Shown here: one piece after another, positions 5,630 to 13,274 of the stretch
Layout of the letters: every line of letters begins with the position of its first letter
Position numbering within the stretch: the stretch's first letter is position 1
DNA from: Hyphomicrobiaceae bacterium
GTDB lineage: Bacteria > Pseudomonadota > Alphaproteobacteria > Rhizobiales > HXMU1428-3
Assembly (NCBI GenBank): GCA_028285025.1
Contig: JANQQH010000402.1
Coordinates: 1-13,292, forward strand
Length of the DNA stretch: 13,292 nt
Direction of reading: 5' to 3'
Program-made: the position numbers and the translations under genes
The notes under the pieces: generated by a model
What the model was told of the DNA's origin: nothing
Databases searched by the model: none
The model's input: the letters and a program-made list of their open reading frames with translations, nothing else

Positions 5630-6922
5630 AACAGCTTTTGAATATTGTTGTTGGTTCTTGTTCAAATAGCTATCAAAATTGGCTGCAATCAGGCGCATAT
5701 AGGGGCGCCCCTTGGGTTTAATCCTTAAGGTGCCATTATAATATTCAATGTCATCTTGCTCAAAAAAGGGCTGTAATTGGTTAAACTCAAGCGCGTATTT
5801 AGCCCGATTTATTTGCGCGCTCATTGTGCACATTAAGGACATAATGATATCGCGCCGTTCGATGTCATCCCTGTTTAAAGCTATGCCGCGGGCAACTGGC
5901 AATTGATTGGAACCAATGGCTTTTTCATAATCTATATAATTGGATGTGTTTTGCACATAGCTGGCTGGTAAGGTGGTGATGGCTGAGACCCCTAACCCTA
6001 GCAACGCTTGGGCTGTGTCAGTGGTATACCCTTGGAAGTTGCGTTGGAGTGTTTTTTCTTTTTCGGCTTTGGCCAAAGCATCGTCAGATCGGACAAAATG
6101 GTCCAGGCCAATGGCAACATAGCCTCTACTTGATAATAAATGGGTTGCTGCTTCAAACATCTCAAGACGCTCTTGTTCACATGGTAGTGCTTGCTCTTGA
6201 ATTAAGTTTTGGTGCTTTTTCATCCACGGCACGTGGGCATAACCAAATAGAGAAATACGGTTGGGTTTTAATTTTAAGGTTTGTGCAATGCTATGAAGTA
6301 ATCTGCTTTGGGTTTGAAATGGCAAACCATAGACCAAATCAATATTTAGGTCTTCAATGGAGGTGCGGCGCAACTGGGCAACAATGTCGCGAACCATAGG
6401 AAAAGGTTGTATGCGGTTTATGGCTGTTTGGACAGCTTCATCAAAATCTTGAACACCAATGCTGGCCCGGTTAACGCCGGCCTGTTTATAAGCTTGGATT
6501 TTTTCTGGCTGAAGTGTGCGCGGATCCATCTCTATTGCAATTTCTGCTGTGGGTGAAATGGAAAACTGATCTTTTACCTTGCTCATAAAGTCTAAGAAGT
6601 CTTGTGGTGAAACGATGGTTGGTGAGCCCCCACCAAAATGAATGTGTTTCACCTGTTTGGTTTGCAGCTGGGTGCTTACTAGCTCGACTTCTTGTTGCAA
6701 CAGTTTCATATAACGGGCGATGGGGTCGTAATGATTTACGATTTTGGTATGACATCCACAAAACCAGCACAATTGACGGCAAAAAGGGACATGGAAATAT
6801 AATGACAGGTCCATTTCACTTGGTAATTCATTTAGCCAGCTTTGATAATGACCTGCATTGATCTTGTCGTGAAAATGTGGTGCTGTTGGATAGCTGGTAT
6901 ATCTTGGAACACGTTGTGTCAT
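5627..6922 (-). CDS. hemN: Oxygen-independent coproporphyrinogen III oxidase HemN
   Basis: HemN is a radical-SAM enzyme that decarboxylates coproporphyrinogen III to protoporphyrinogen IX without oxygen, a late haem-synthesis step in the cytoplasm. From ATG 6922 the protein has 431 residues (E. coli HemN: 457). It begins MTQRVPRYTSYPTAPHF, and PRYTSYPTA is a HemN signature. The 4Fe-4S site is YFHVPFC...C..C.C with C48, C52 and C55, plus C57. Further marks are GGGSPT (97-102), IEMDPRTL, GVQDF, DLVYGLP, the LDHF segment and RNFQGYTT. The CxxxCxxCxC form and the NFQGYTT segment mark true HemN and not the HemW-like chaperone. The frame stays open upstream to a TTG at 7042, with another ATG at 6991. 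Only 6922 has a usable ribosome binding site (GGAG, 11 bases before), but a longer N-terminus is possible. I found no convincing FNR box upstream. Confidence 0.93.
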   Translation of the reverse strand: MTQRVPRYTSYPTAPHFHDKINAGHYQSWLNELPSEMDLSLYFHVPFCRQLCWFCGCHTKIVNHYDPIARYMKLLQQEVELVSTQLQTKQVKHIHFGGGSPTIVSPQDFLDFMSKVKDQFSISPTAEIAIEMDPRTLQPEKIQAYKQAGVNRASIGVQDFDEAVQTAINRIQPFPMVRDIVAQLRRTSIEDLNIDLVYGLPFQTQSRLLHSIAQTLKLKPNRISLFGYAHVPWMKKHQNLIQEQALPCEQERLEMFEAATHLLSSRGYVAIGLDHFVRSDDALAKAEKEKTLQRNFQGYTTDTAQALLGLGVSAITTLPASYVQNTSNYIDYEKAIGSNQLPVARGIALNRDDIERRDIIMSLMCTMSAQINRAKYALEFNQLQPFFEQDDIEYYNGTLRIKPKGRPYMRLIAANFDSYLNKNQQQYSKAV

Positions 6923-7013
6923 TAAAGTGATGTCTCCATTTTTGCCCCAGCCATAGCATAAATAAATTTTTTGTTTTTTGACTTTGATCATATTTTTTGC
7001 AATTGCTAGCAAA

Positions 7014-7042
7014 GCACTATTTGGCAAAAATTGGTTTGTCAA
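7014..7042 (-). promoter_or_regulatory. hemN: Possible hemN promoter, overlapping the divergent promoter
   Basis: On the minus strand a perfect TTGACA (7037-7042) is followed after 17 bases by TAGTGC (7014-7019), a poor -10. Its -35 shares bases with the plus-strand -35 at 7036-7041. Judged by eye. Confidence 0.3.
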
Positions 7043-7063
7043 AAGAACACTTTTTTATTAAAT
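7036..7063 (+). promoter_or_regulatory. Possible promoter of the MscS-like gene
   Basis: TTGTCA (7036-7041) and TTAAAT (7058-7063) are 16 bases apart and match consensus at five and four of six positions. Transcription would start near 7070, which would place the ATG at 7062 outside the transcript and supports translation from 7125. The leader would be about 55 nt. Confidence 0.35.
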
Positions 7064-7124
7064 GATATCACCCTCTTTGCCCTGCAACTTTCAACCACAC
7101 TTAAACAAAGAATTTTCTTTTATT

Positions 7125-8843
7125 ATGAAATCTATCCCTTTTTTAAAGTTGTCTCGTTTGTTTGTTTTTGTCGTCTTTGCGATGCTGGTATTGGTCAGTT
7201 GTGCAAATGTTGTTCGTGCTGATGAGACCGCACAAACAGAACAGGCAAAATTAATTGAAAAGCAAAAAAAGGCACAAGAAACCCTTTCCACTTTGTCGCA
7301 ATTGTTGTTGCAAAAGAAAGAGTTGTTAAGTGAGGTTAAGGGGCTGAAAGGCAAATTAGGGCAAGCCCAAGATGATGTGAGCAAGAAAGAGTTGGAACAA
7401 CAAATTGCTGAAGTTTCTAAAAAGCTCAGCGATGTTGAAAATCAAATTGGTGCTTTAGCCGGTGGGACGACGAAACAAGATTTTTATGCCTCTGACAATA
7501 AACCTTTTGATTTACAAAATGAGCTGCAAGGCTTGGCAGAGCCTTTGATCAAAATCATTAAAAACTCAACAAAAACTGCCAGGGAGATTGATTATCTGCA
7601 GTCTAGCATTAAGGAAGCTGAACGGCGCCAGACCATGGCGAAAAACGCCAATGAACGCCTTGAGGGATTGTTAGCCGCAATTAAGGATCAAAGTAATGCA
7701 AGCTCTTTTGCTAAGACACAAAAATTTCTTAAAGCACAGCAAAGTGAATGGCAGGAGCGTTTAGTAGAGGCTGGTAATTTAAAAAATGCTTCGATCAAGC
7801 AACTGCAATTGAAACAAGAGCAAGCCGAGCAATCTAATTTAGACAATTATGCCGCTGGCTTTATTCGCACGCGCGGCATTCATATTTTGTTGGCTCTTCT
7901 CACCTTTTTTGGCAGCTTTCTTTTCTTGCGGCTTTTGGGGCGCACGGTTAGCATTGCCTATGGAAAAACTGGTTTTAAAAAGAGTTTTTCAGCCCGACTT
8001 ATTAAGGTTGTTTTTGATTATGGCACGATCATTATCGCATTTGTGGCGACAATGGCCTTATTAAACTATCTTAATGATTGGATATTGCTGGGTCTGTTAG
8101 GGTTGTTGGGACTGGCTTTGATCTGGATTGGGATTAAAGTGGTTCCTGCCCTTATTGAGCAAACGATTTTATTGTTAAATTTAGGCGCTGTGCAAGAAGG
8201 GGAACGCTTGTTGATTGATGGTGTGCCCTGGCGGGTGAAACGGCTTGACCATTATACGGAATTTGAAAACCCGGTTCTAGATGGCGGGCATTTTACACTG
8301 CCTATTCGCGAGTTAATTGGCAAACATTCACGGCCTCCAGCTGAACATGAAGCGTGGTTTCCAACGCACAAGGATGATTGGGTGCAATTGGACAATGGCT
8401 ATATTGCCAAAGTTGAGTCGCAAACGCCTGAGTTGGTTCAATTGATTGAGCTTGGCGGCGCTCGTCTGACCTATTCAACGCAAGAATTTGTCAATGCGGC
8501 CTTTCGCAACATTTCTACCGGGTTTCGCATTCGCCAGGCGTTTAGTATTTCTTATAAGCACCAACTGCAAGCCATTGATCAGATCCCGGCATTGCTTACC
8601 AAGCATCTACAAGCTGGGCTTGAAGCTTATATTTCTCCTGAAGATATTAATCATGTGGAAGTGGACCTGAAAGCGGCGGCCAACTGGGCCATTGAATATG
8701 ATGTTGAGATTGATGTGAAGGGAACCCAAGCTCATCGGTTTGAAGATATTGAAGGGGAAATCACACGGCTTTTAATTGAGGCTTGTAACATTTATGAGCT
8801 GGAAATTCCGTTCCCTCAATTGGTTGTTCATCAACCAACTTAA
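7125..8843 (+). CDS. MscS-like mechanosensitive channel family protein with periplasmic coiled coil
   Basis: From ATG 7125 the protein has 572 residues. Residues 1-32 look like a signal peptide (K2, K8, R11, then a long hydrophobic core, possible cut VVRA-DE). LVSC at 23-26 also fits a lipobox. Residues 35-110 and about 150-235 are rich in K, E, Q and L and should form coiled coils in the periplasm. Hydrophobic segments follow at 251-272, 299-315 and 319-352. The last, LLGLLGLLGLALIWIGIKV, stands where MscS has its pore helix. Next is an MscS-type beta domain (358-402), then what looks like a second copy (415-468) ending RNIS, and an alpha/beta C-terminal domain. It probably opens under membrane tension and is the type called 'mechanosensitive ion channel family protein'. 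Classic MscS pore glycine/alanine packing is not clear. The frame reaches an ATG at 7062, but the signal peptide fits 7125. It ends right before a strong terminator. Confidence 0.82.
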   Translation: MKSIPFLKLSRLFVFVVFAMLVLVSCANVVRADETAQTEQAKLIEKQKKAQETLSTLSQLLLQKKELLSEVKGLKGKLGQAQDDVSKKELEQQIAEVSKKLSDVENQIGALAGGTTKQDFYASDNKPFDLQNELQGLAEPLIKIIKNSTKTAREIDYLQSSIKEAERRQTMAKNANERLEGLLAAIKDQSNASSFAKTQKFLKAQQSEWQERLVEAGNLKNASIKQLQLKQEQAEQSNLDNYAAGFIRTRGIHILLALLTFFGSFLFLRLLGRTVSIAYGKTGFKKSFSARLIKVVFDYGTIIIAFVATMALLNYLNDWILLGLLGLLGLALIWIGIKVVPALIEQTILLLNLGAVQEGERLLIDGVPWRVKRLDHYTEFENPVLDGGHFTLPIRELIGKHSRPPAEHEAWFPTHKDDWVQLDNGYIAKVESQTPELVQLIELGGARLTYSTQEFVNAAFRNISTGFRIRQAFSISYKHQLQAIDQIPALLTKHLQAGLEAYISPEDINHVEVDLKAAANWAIEYDVEIDVKGTQAHRFEDIEGEITRLLIEACNIYELEIPFPQLVVHQPT

Positions 8844-8845
8844 AT

Positions 8846-8889
8846 AAAAAAGCCCCAACAAAATAACTTGTTATGTTGGGGCTTTTTTT
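8846..8889. terminator. Strong bidirectional rho-independent terminator
   Basis: GCCCCAACA (8852-8860) and TGTTGGGGC (8874-8882) form a perfect nine-base-pair GC-rich stem, with extra pairing inside the 13-nt loop (TAAC/GTTA). Six A's precede the stem and seven T's follow it, so it can act for both strands. It closes the MscS-like gene (stop at 8841-8843) and the convergent protease gene (stop at 8910). Confidence 0.95.
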
Positions 8890-8909
8890 AAATTACGTAA
8901 AAAATTTCT

Positions 8910-10457
8910 TTAGCCTTGTGGTTTGGCAGGTAGGGCGACAAAACCAAACTCACCATTGCCTCTGTCAACATATAAGATGGCGTTTTCCCTATTGGATTTT
9001 TTTGCTTGTTCGATTTTGTTGATCACATCTTTTGGAGTGGAAACAGTTTGCTCCATAACCTCTACAATCACATGGCCTGCCTGCAAGCCCTTTTCAGCCG
9101 CCTTACTATTTAAGTCAATCTTAGTAATCACCACGCCTTTTGTTTTAGGTTTAATGCGATATTTACGGCGTAATTCAGGTGTGATTTGAGATAAGGTCAT
9201 GCCCATATATTTGGCTTCATCATCTTCATCGGCTTCAGTTTTAAATGCAGCGTTGATTTTCTCTGCAATCTCTAACCGGGCGATTTTTACTTGCAAGTTT
9301 TGTTCTGCACCCTGGCGCATCACTTTTACATCTACAGTTTTATCAACCGGGGTGAGCGCCACAATTTTTGGCAATTCACGAGACGATTTCACCTTGTGAC
9401 CGTCAAACTCAACAATCACGTCGCTCACCTTCATGCCGGCTTTTTCAGCTGGACCGTCTTTGGTCACGCGGGCAACAAGGGCGCCTTCCGGTTTTTTCAA
9501 GCCAAAGCCTTCGGCAATATCTGGGGTAACTTTTTGGATCAACACTCCTAACCAGCCGCGACGGGTCTCGCCATATTTTTTTAATTGCTCAATGACATTA
9601 ACAACTGTATCTGAAGGCACCGAAAAGCCAATGCCGATAGACCCCCCAGAGGGAGAAATGATGGCAGTGTTAACACCGATGACCTCACCTTTCATGTTAA
9701 ACAGCGGGCCACCGGAATTGCCGCGGTTAATGGCGGCATCGGTTTGAATGAATTCATCATAAGGGCCGGAATTAATGTCTCTGTTTTTAGCTGACACAAT
9801 GCCCACTGTTACCGTACCGCCCAACCCAAAGGGATTGCCAATTGCCATAACCCAGTCGCCCACCCGCGCGTCATCAGACGAGCCAAAGGGGACGGCTTTT
9901 AAAGGTTCTTTTGGTGTGACTTTTAACAGGGCAAGGTCTGTTTTTGCGTCTTTGCCCAATACTTTGTCTACTTTGAGCTTTCTGCCATCATCAAAATTGA
10001 TGTAAATTTCATCGGCACCTTTAATAACGTGATTGTTGGTCACAATAAGACCTGAGGGGTCAACTACAAAGCCTGAGCCCAGTGAGCTAACACGGCGTTC
10101 TTGGTTTTTTTGCCCCTCTTGGCTAAAGAAGTCTTTAAAGAATTTTTCAAAGGGAAGCCCTTTTGGTAGACCCTCCCGGCGGGGCTGGCGAAAAGCGCTT
10201 TTAACTTTCTGGCTGGTCGAAATATTAACCACGGAGCCTTGTAACTCAGCAGCTAAATCGGCCAGAGATTTTATTTGTTTTTGATCGCGGGCCTGTAGAG
10301 CGGTGCTCATCAGCATTGTAAGGATGAAAAAGCCAATGGCTAAATATATGAGGCCATCGCGCAAGAGTGTGGGCATGTTGGCCTGTTTGGGCAATCTAAC
10401 GGCTTTTGCTGTTTTGTTGTAAACCATTTGTAGATCTTTCACTTGATGACCTCTCAT
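8910..10457 (-). CDS. Do-family (DegP/DegQ-like) periplasmic serine protease
   Basis: This HtrA-type protease degrades or refolds damaged envelope proteins. From ATG 10457 it has 515 residues. A long basic N-terminus precedes a hydrophobic signal segment (about 35-52, ending TALQA-RD). The trypsin-like domain holds the catalytic triad H143 (TNNHVI), D174 (KTDLALL) and S248 (GNSGGP). A regulatory loop with many charged and aromatic residues (about 90-120, FEKFFKDFFSQEG) precedes it. Two PDZ domains follow at about 300-390 (starting near RGWLGV) and 415-510 (YMGMTLSQITPELRRKY). The order matches DegP/DegQ/MucD; which one cannot be decided. GGAAGG seven bases before ATG 10457 fixes the start; the frame extends to a GTG at 10613 with no good site. 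It closes the hflK-hflC-DUF2065 cluster, after a 205-bp gap that may hold its own promoter. Confidence 0.95.
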   Translation of the reverse strand: MRGHQVKDLQMVYNKTAKAVRLPKQANMPTLLRDGLIYLAIGFFILTMLMSTALQARDQKQIKSLADLAAELQGSVVNISTSQKVKSAFRQPRREGLPKGLPFEKFFKDFFSQEGQKNQERRVSSLGSGFVVDPSGLIVTNNHVIKGADEIYINFDDGRKLKVDKVLGKDAKTDLALLKVTPKEPLKAVPFGSSDDARVGDWVMAIGNPFGLGGTVTVGIVSAKNRDINSGPYDEFIQTDAAINRGNSGGPLFNMKGEVIGVNTAIISPSGGSIGIGFSVPSDTVVNVIEQLKKYGETRRGWLGVLIQKVTPDIAEGFGLKKPEGALVARVTKDGPAEKAGMKVSDVIVEFDGHKVKSSRELPKIVALTPVDKTVDVKVMRQGAEQNLQVKIARLEIAEKINAAFKTEADEDDEAKYMGMTLSQITPELRRKYRIKPKTKGVVITKIDLNSKAAEKGLQAGHVIVEVMEQTVSTPKDVINKIEQAKKSNRENAILYVDRGNGEFGFVALPAKPQG

Positions 10458-10464
10458 TCGTTGA

Positions 10465-10470
10465 CCTTCC
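10465..10470 (-). promoter_or_regulatory. Ribosome binding site that fixes the Do-protease start
   Basis: GGAAGG on the minus strand lies seven bases before ATG 10457. No comparable site precedes the upstream GTG at 10613, so the 52 extra residues of the longer frame are probably untranslated leader. Confidence 0.75.
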
Positions 10471-10504
10471 GGCGGGCTGTAGATCCCTTTTAAAATAAGG
10501 ATTT

Positions 10505-10518
10505 TAAGGCTGCCCTTA
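10505..10518 (-). other. Small hairpin in the protease leader
   Basis: On the minus strand TAAGG, loop GCAG, CCTTA forms a five-base-pair stem in the leader RNA. A second CCTTA lies a few bases downstream at 10497-10501 and could compete for the same partner. The CCTT stretches could also pair with the AAGG of the ribosome binding site at 10465-10470. Confidence 0.3.
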
Positions 10519-10579
10519 TGATTTTGCAGTACTATCCCCACAAAGTACGGGGTAAAAAAGGCAAAGTTGAGCTTTGAAG

Positions 10580-10608
10580 ATAGTACCTCATCACAATATA
10601 AGCGACAA
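10580..10608 (-). promoter_or_regulatory. Possible separate promoter for the Do protease
   Basis: On the minus strand TTGTCG (10603-10608) and TACTAT (10580-10585) are 17 bases apart and match sigma-70 hexamers at four and five of six positions. Transcription would start near 10573, giving a leader of about 115 nt. I see no clear heat-shock sigma signature. Confidence 0.35.
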
Positions 10609-10662
10609 ATCACAACTTACTAGTCTGGATTAGAAAATCTTATTATAGCTTGTTATTTGCTT

Positions 10663-10869
10663 TCAAGCGCCGTTGCTCATAGTTTTGACCATCCAAATGA
10701 TAGCCACCCCTAGCGCAAGCGAACCCACACCAATGTAGCGCAAGTTTTGCAGATCACGTTTGGCAAGCTGTTGAACAACAGAAATGATCTGGCCTGGAAA
10801 CAAGCTCCAGACCAGACCTTCTAAGATAAAGGCAAACCCTATGCCTAACGCGAAATCAGATAAATCCAT
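10663..10869 (-). CDS. DUF2065 small inner-membrane protein
   Basis: The 68-residue protein has two hydrophobic segments (about 6-27 and 46-62) joined by a basic loop (QQLAKRDLQNLRYIG). ALGIGFAFILEGLVWSLFPG followed by RYIGVGSLALGVAIIWMV is the DUF2065 (YjeT-type) pattern. The family has no established function. It commonly sits next to hflKC, as here: the gap to the hflC stop is 15 bases, so it is co-transcribed and may be a small subunit or modulator of that membrane assembly (inference). The ribosome binding site is weak. Confidence 0.92.
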   Translation of the reverse strand: MDLSDFALGIGFAFILEGLVWSLFPGQIISVVQQLAKRDLQNLRYIGVGSLALGVAIIWMVKTMSNGA

Positions 10870-10884
10870 GACTTATAAGAGTGC

Positions 10885-11751
10885 CTATTCACCAGTAGGC
10901 TTTTTAAAATATTTAAAGAATTCCGAGTTAGGTGAAATCACTAGCCTGGTATCTCCTGATTTTAAACCCTTTTCATAAGCTTGCATGGAACGATAAAAGG
11001 TAAAGAATTTAGGATCACGGCTAAAGGCATCGGCAAAGATTTTGTTGCGATCGGCATCACCTTCACCGCGAATGATTTCAGACTGTTTGGTTGCATCCGC
11101 TTTAATTTCGACCACTTGCCTATCGGCTTGGGCGCGAATGGTGCGGGCAATCTCTTCGCCTTCAGCACGCCAGCTGGCTGCTTCTTGCTGGCGTTCGCGT
11201 TGCATGCGCGTGTAAACATTATTGCGCAGTTGGTTTGGTAAATCAGCGCGTTTTAAACGTACATCAATGACATCAACACCAAACTGATTGGTTTGCTCAT
11301 GCACCAGTTTGGTCACGCTTGTTAACAATTCATCACGTTTGTCACGCACCACATCATCCAGGCTGGCACTTGAAAAGACTTGCCGGATGGAGGCGTTGAC
11401 AAAGTTAGACAGACGGCTGTCAAATTGGAGCCGTGTGCCGATGTTTTGATAAAATTTCAAAGGCTCTGTGATGCGATAACGGGCAAACGCATCAACAATA
11501 ATACGCTTTTTGCCAGCAATCAAAATCTCACGAGAGGGAACATCGACTTCTAACAGCTTCTTATCAAAATAAACCACATTTTGTACAAATGGTAATTTGA
11601 AGTGTAGCCCTGGTTCTGAGATCACCTTTTTAACCGCGCCTAATTGTAACACCATGGCACGCTCTGTTTGGTGCACGGTGAACAAAGAGAAATAGGCAAC
11701 AACTGCTGCGCCAATAAGAACAACAAGTAAGAAACTAAAAAATCCACGCAT
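10885..11751 (-). CDS. hflC: FtsH-complex SPFH protein HflC
   Basis: HflC pairs with HflK in a large inner-membrane cage that encloses and modulates the FtsH protease. The 288-residue protein has one N-terminal membrane anchor (about 4-22), then a periplasmic SPFH/band-7 domain: LFTVHQTERAMVLQLGAVKK, the segment EPGLHFKLPFVQNVVYFDKK, and DVIDVRLKRADLP. A long basic and acidic helix (about 185-245, rich in R, Q, E, A) follows, with GEGDADRNKIFADAFSRDP, a hallmark of HflC. The end ISPNSEFFKYFKKP is also typical. GGGAG before the ATG is a good ribosome binding site. The gene follows hflK by 14 bases. Confidence 0.96.
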   Translation of the reverse strand: MRGFFSFLLVVLIGAAVVAYFSLFTVHQTERAMVLQLGAVKKVISEPGLHFKLPFVQNVVYFDKKLLEVDVPSREILIAGKKRIIVDAFARYRITEPLKFYQNIGTRLQFDSRLSNFVNASIRQVFSSASLDDVVRDKRDELLTSVTKLVHEQTNQFGVDVIDVRLKRADLPNQLRNNVYTRMQRERQQEAASWRAEGEEIARTIRAQADRQVVEIKADATKQSEIIRGEGDADRNKIFADAFSRDPKFFTFYRSMQAYEKGLKSGDTRLVISPNSEFFKYFKKPTGE

Positions 11752-11765
11752 AATCTTTATCTCCC

Positions 11766-12887
11766 TTACTTTTTCTTGCCTTGGAGCTCATTGAGCGGCA
11801 GATATGGTACGACACCACCGCCAGTGCTATTGCTATCTAGAATGATCTTATCTGTTCCTGAGAAAACGCGCTCCATCATTTCTAGATAAAGCCGCTCGCG
11901 GGTGATATCTGGTGCTTTGCGGTATTCTTCATAAATCTTTTTGAAACGCACAGCCTCACCTTCGGCCTCAGCGACAACTCGGTTTTTATAGGCCTCGGCC
12001 GCTTGAATGATTTTGGCAGCCTCACCGCGTGCTTCTGGAACAACTTTATTGCTGTAGGCTTTTGCCTCTTGTTCTAAGCGGCTTTTATCTTGCTTGGCCG
12101 CTTCCACATCGTTCACCGCCTGAACCACGTCTTTTGGCACGTCAGGTTTGCCAATCAAAACGGCAAGAATGTTTATGCCAGAGTCATACCCATCTAAGGT
12201 TTTTTGCATCACCTTGAGCACTTCATCTTGGTTCTGCTCAAAGGTCTCATTCAACACATCATTGAGTGTTTTTTGGCCGACAACCTGACGCATGGCGCTT
12301 TCGGCGACTTCGCGGACCGTTTTGGCTGGGTTTTCAACGTTAAATAAATATTTTTTTGCGTCATTGATATTCCATTGTATAGAAAACTGTACATCGACAA
12401 TGTTATTGTCGCCTGTCAACATCAAACTGGCATTGCCGTCTTCTATCGGCCCGCTTCGAAACCCGCCGCGGCGGGAAAAGTCACGGCCACCGCCAACTGT
12501 GATTTGCTGCGCAAATTGTGGTCTGACGAGATAGACCTTCTCAACTGGATTGGGCAGTCTTAAATGCAAGCCTTCTGGTAAGGCGCGGTCATATTTACCA
12601 AATTGGGTGACAATGCCAACTTGGTCTGGTTCAACTTTTACCGTAAAGGCAAAAAAACCAACAACAGCTAAAATGGCTGCTAATCCTAAATAAAAGATTG
12701 GTCCGCCTAGCCCTCGCCCTTTATGTCCACCACCAGGCATCGCGCGTTTTAAACGATCCTGGCTTTTTTTGAAAAGCTCTTCTATGTCGGGTTGCTGGTT
12801 GCCGCCACCTTTGCCGCGCGGTCCCCAGGGGCCGTCTCCGCCGCCTTTCCAACCACCATTATTGCCGTTTTGACCACTCCAAGGCAT
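11766..12887 (-). CDS. hflK: FtsH-complex SPFH protein HflK
   Basis: HflK is the larger partner of HflC in the FtsH-associated membrane assembly. The 373-residue protein starts with a cytoplasmic tail rich in G, N and W (MPWSGQNGNNGGWKGGGDGP), typical of HflK. Next comes DIEELFKKSQDRLKR, a membrane anchor (about 63-83) and the SPFH domain (EPDQVGIVTQFGKYDRALPEGLHLRLP). Family marks further on are MLTGDNNIVDVQFSIQW, the DVPKDVVQAVNDVEAAKQDK segment and a long helix with EARGEAAKIIQAAEAYKN. AGGA seven bases before ATG 12887 fits. It is the first gene of the cluster hflK-hflC-DUF2065-Do protease, and its own promoter should lie in the 405-bp spacer to the right. The upstream gene, beyond the window, is not known. 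Confidence 0.96.
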   Translation of the reverse strand: MPWSGQNGNNGGWKGGGDGPWGPRGKGGGNQQPDIEELFKKSQDRLKRAMPGGGHKGRGLGGPIFYLGLAAILAVVGFFAFTVKVEPDQVGIVTQFGKYDRALPEGLHLRLPNPVEKVYLVRPQFAQQITVGGGRDFSRRGGFRSGPIEDGNASLMLTGDNNIVDVQFSIQWNINDAKKYLFNVENPAKTVREVAESAMRQVVGQKTLNDVLNETFEQNQDEVLKVMQKTLDGYDSGINILAVLIGKPDVPKDVVQAVNDVEAAKQDKSRLEQEAKAYSNKVVPEARGEAAKIIQAAEAYKNRVVAEAEGEAVRFKKIYEEYRKAPDITRERLYLEMMERVFSGTDKIILDSNSTGGGVVPYLPLNELQGKKK

Positions 12888-12969
12888 ATTTAATTCCTAT
12901 ATCATTATCGTAGTGCGTATCATAATTTTTGCACAAACATGCATTCACTTTTGGCAAAGACACGCTTTT

Positions 12970-12983
12970 AAAAACATGTTTTT
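12970..12983. repeat. 14-bp perfect palindrome
   Basis: AAAAACATGTTTTT is its own reverse complement, about 83 bases upstream of hflK. It may be an operator, or simply an A/T-flanked CATG. Confidence 0.35.
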
Positions 12984-13011
12984 CTATCAAATCTCAAACT
13001 GGCTGGCTAAA

Positions 13012-13029
13012 AAGTGAAGCATTTCACTT
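13012..13029. repeat. Inverted repeat, 7-bp arms, 4-bp centre
   Basis: AAGTGAA (13012-13018) and TTCACTT (13023-13029) are exact reverse complements around GCAT. The site lies about 125 bases upstream of hflK. Arms of this length suit a dimeric regulator. Confidence 0.4.
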
Positions 13030-13151
13030 GTTTATTTTTGAAAGCACAAAAAATTTTTATCGCCACATGAGATTTCATAGATGTAAGATTTAAAGAAGCA
13101 AATTTAAAGCTTTGTTCTGAAAAAAGTTCAAACTTTATGCAGTTAAAGTTA

Positions 13152-13177
13152 GCTTTTATGACTTATGTTATAAAAGC
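13152..13177. repeat. Hairpin, 8-bp arms, 10-nt loop
   Basis: GCTTTTAT (13152-13159) and ATAAAAGC (13170-13177) are exact reverse complements. No T-run follows on either strand, so it is not a standard terminator. Confidence 0.35.
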
Positions 13178-13206
13178 CTGCTGAAAAAGATGCAATGTTT
13201 GCCCCA

Positions 13207-13243
13207 TAAGAAAATGGGAACCTAACAGGTTAGGCCCCCATTT
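13207..13243 (-). terminator. Terminator-like hairpin for a gene right of the window
   Basis: AAATGGG (13212-13218) pairs with CCCATTT (13237-13243), and CCTAAC (13221-13226) pairs with GTTAGG (13229-13234), with a two-base internal mismatch between the stems. Read on the minus strand the 3' arm runs into TTTTCTTA, a moderate T-run. It would end a leftward transcript from the gene upstream of hflK, implying that hflK has its own promoter. Confidence 0.5.
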
Positions 13244-13274
13244 CAATGAGTTAAAATGAAATTTTAGGGGATTT

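Noticed and set aside
6923..7042. N-terminal extension of hemN to the TTG at 7042 or the ATG at 6991
   Set aside because: The extra residues do not resemble HemN, neither start has a ribosome binding site, and the frame from 7042 crosses the possible promoter. ATG 6922 has GGAG and begins just before PRYTSYPTA.
7062..7124. Upstream ATG of the MscS-like gene at 7062
   Set aside because: The signal peptide starts at the ATG at 7125 and the possible -10 box overlaps 7062.
6923..7124. FNR box upstream of hemN
   Set aside because: I looked for TTGAT-N4-ATCAA, as hemN is often FNR controlled. Only fragments such as TGATCAAA are present.
9433..9747. Open frame of about 100 codons on the plus strand inside the protease gene
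   Set aside because: It is a shadow of the minus-strand protease, which has clear catalytic motifs; the frame has no protein features.
10458..10613. GTG start of the Do protease at 10613
   Set aside because: No ribosome binding site there, while GGAAGG precedes ATG 10457; the 52 extra residues do not look like protease or signal sequence.
13138..13185. Fifteen-codon plus-strand frame upstream of hflK
   Set aside because: No ribosome binding site and it covers the hairpin at 13152-13177; it looks like chance.
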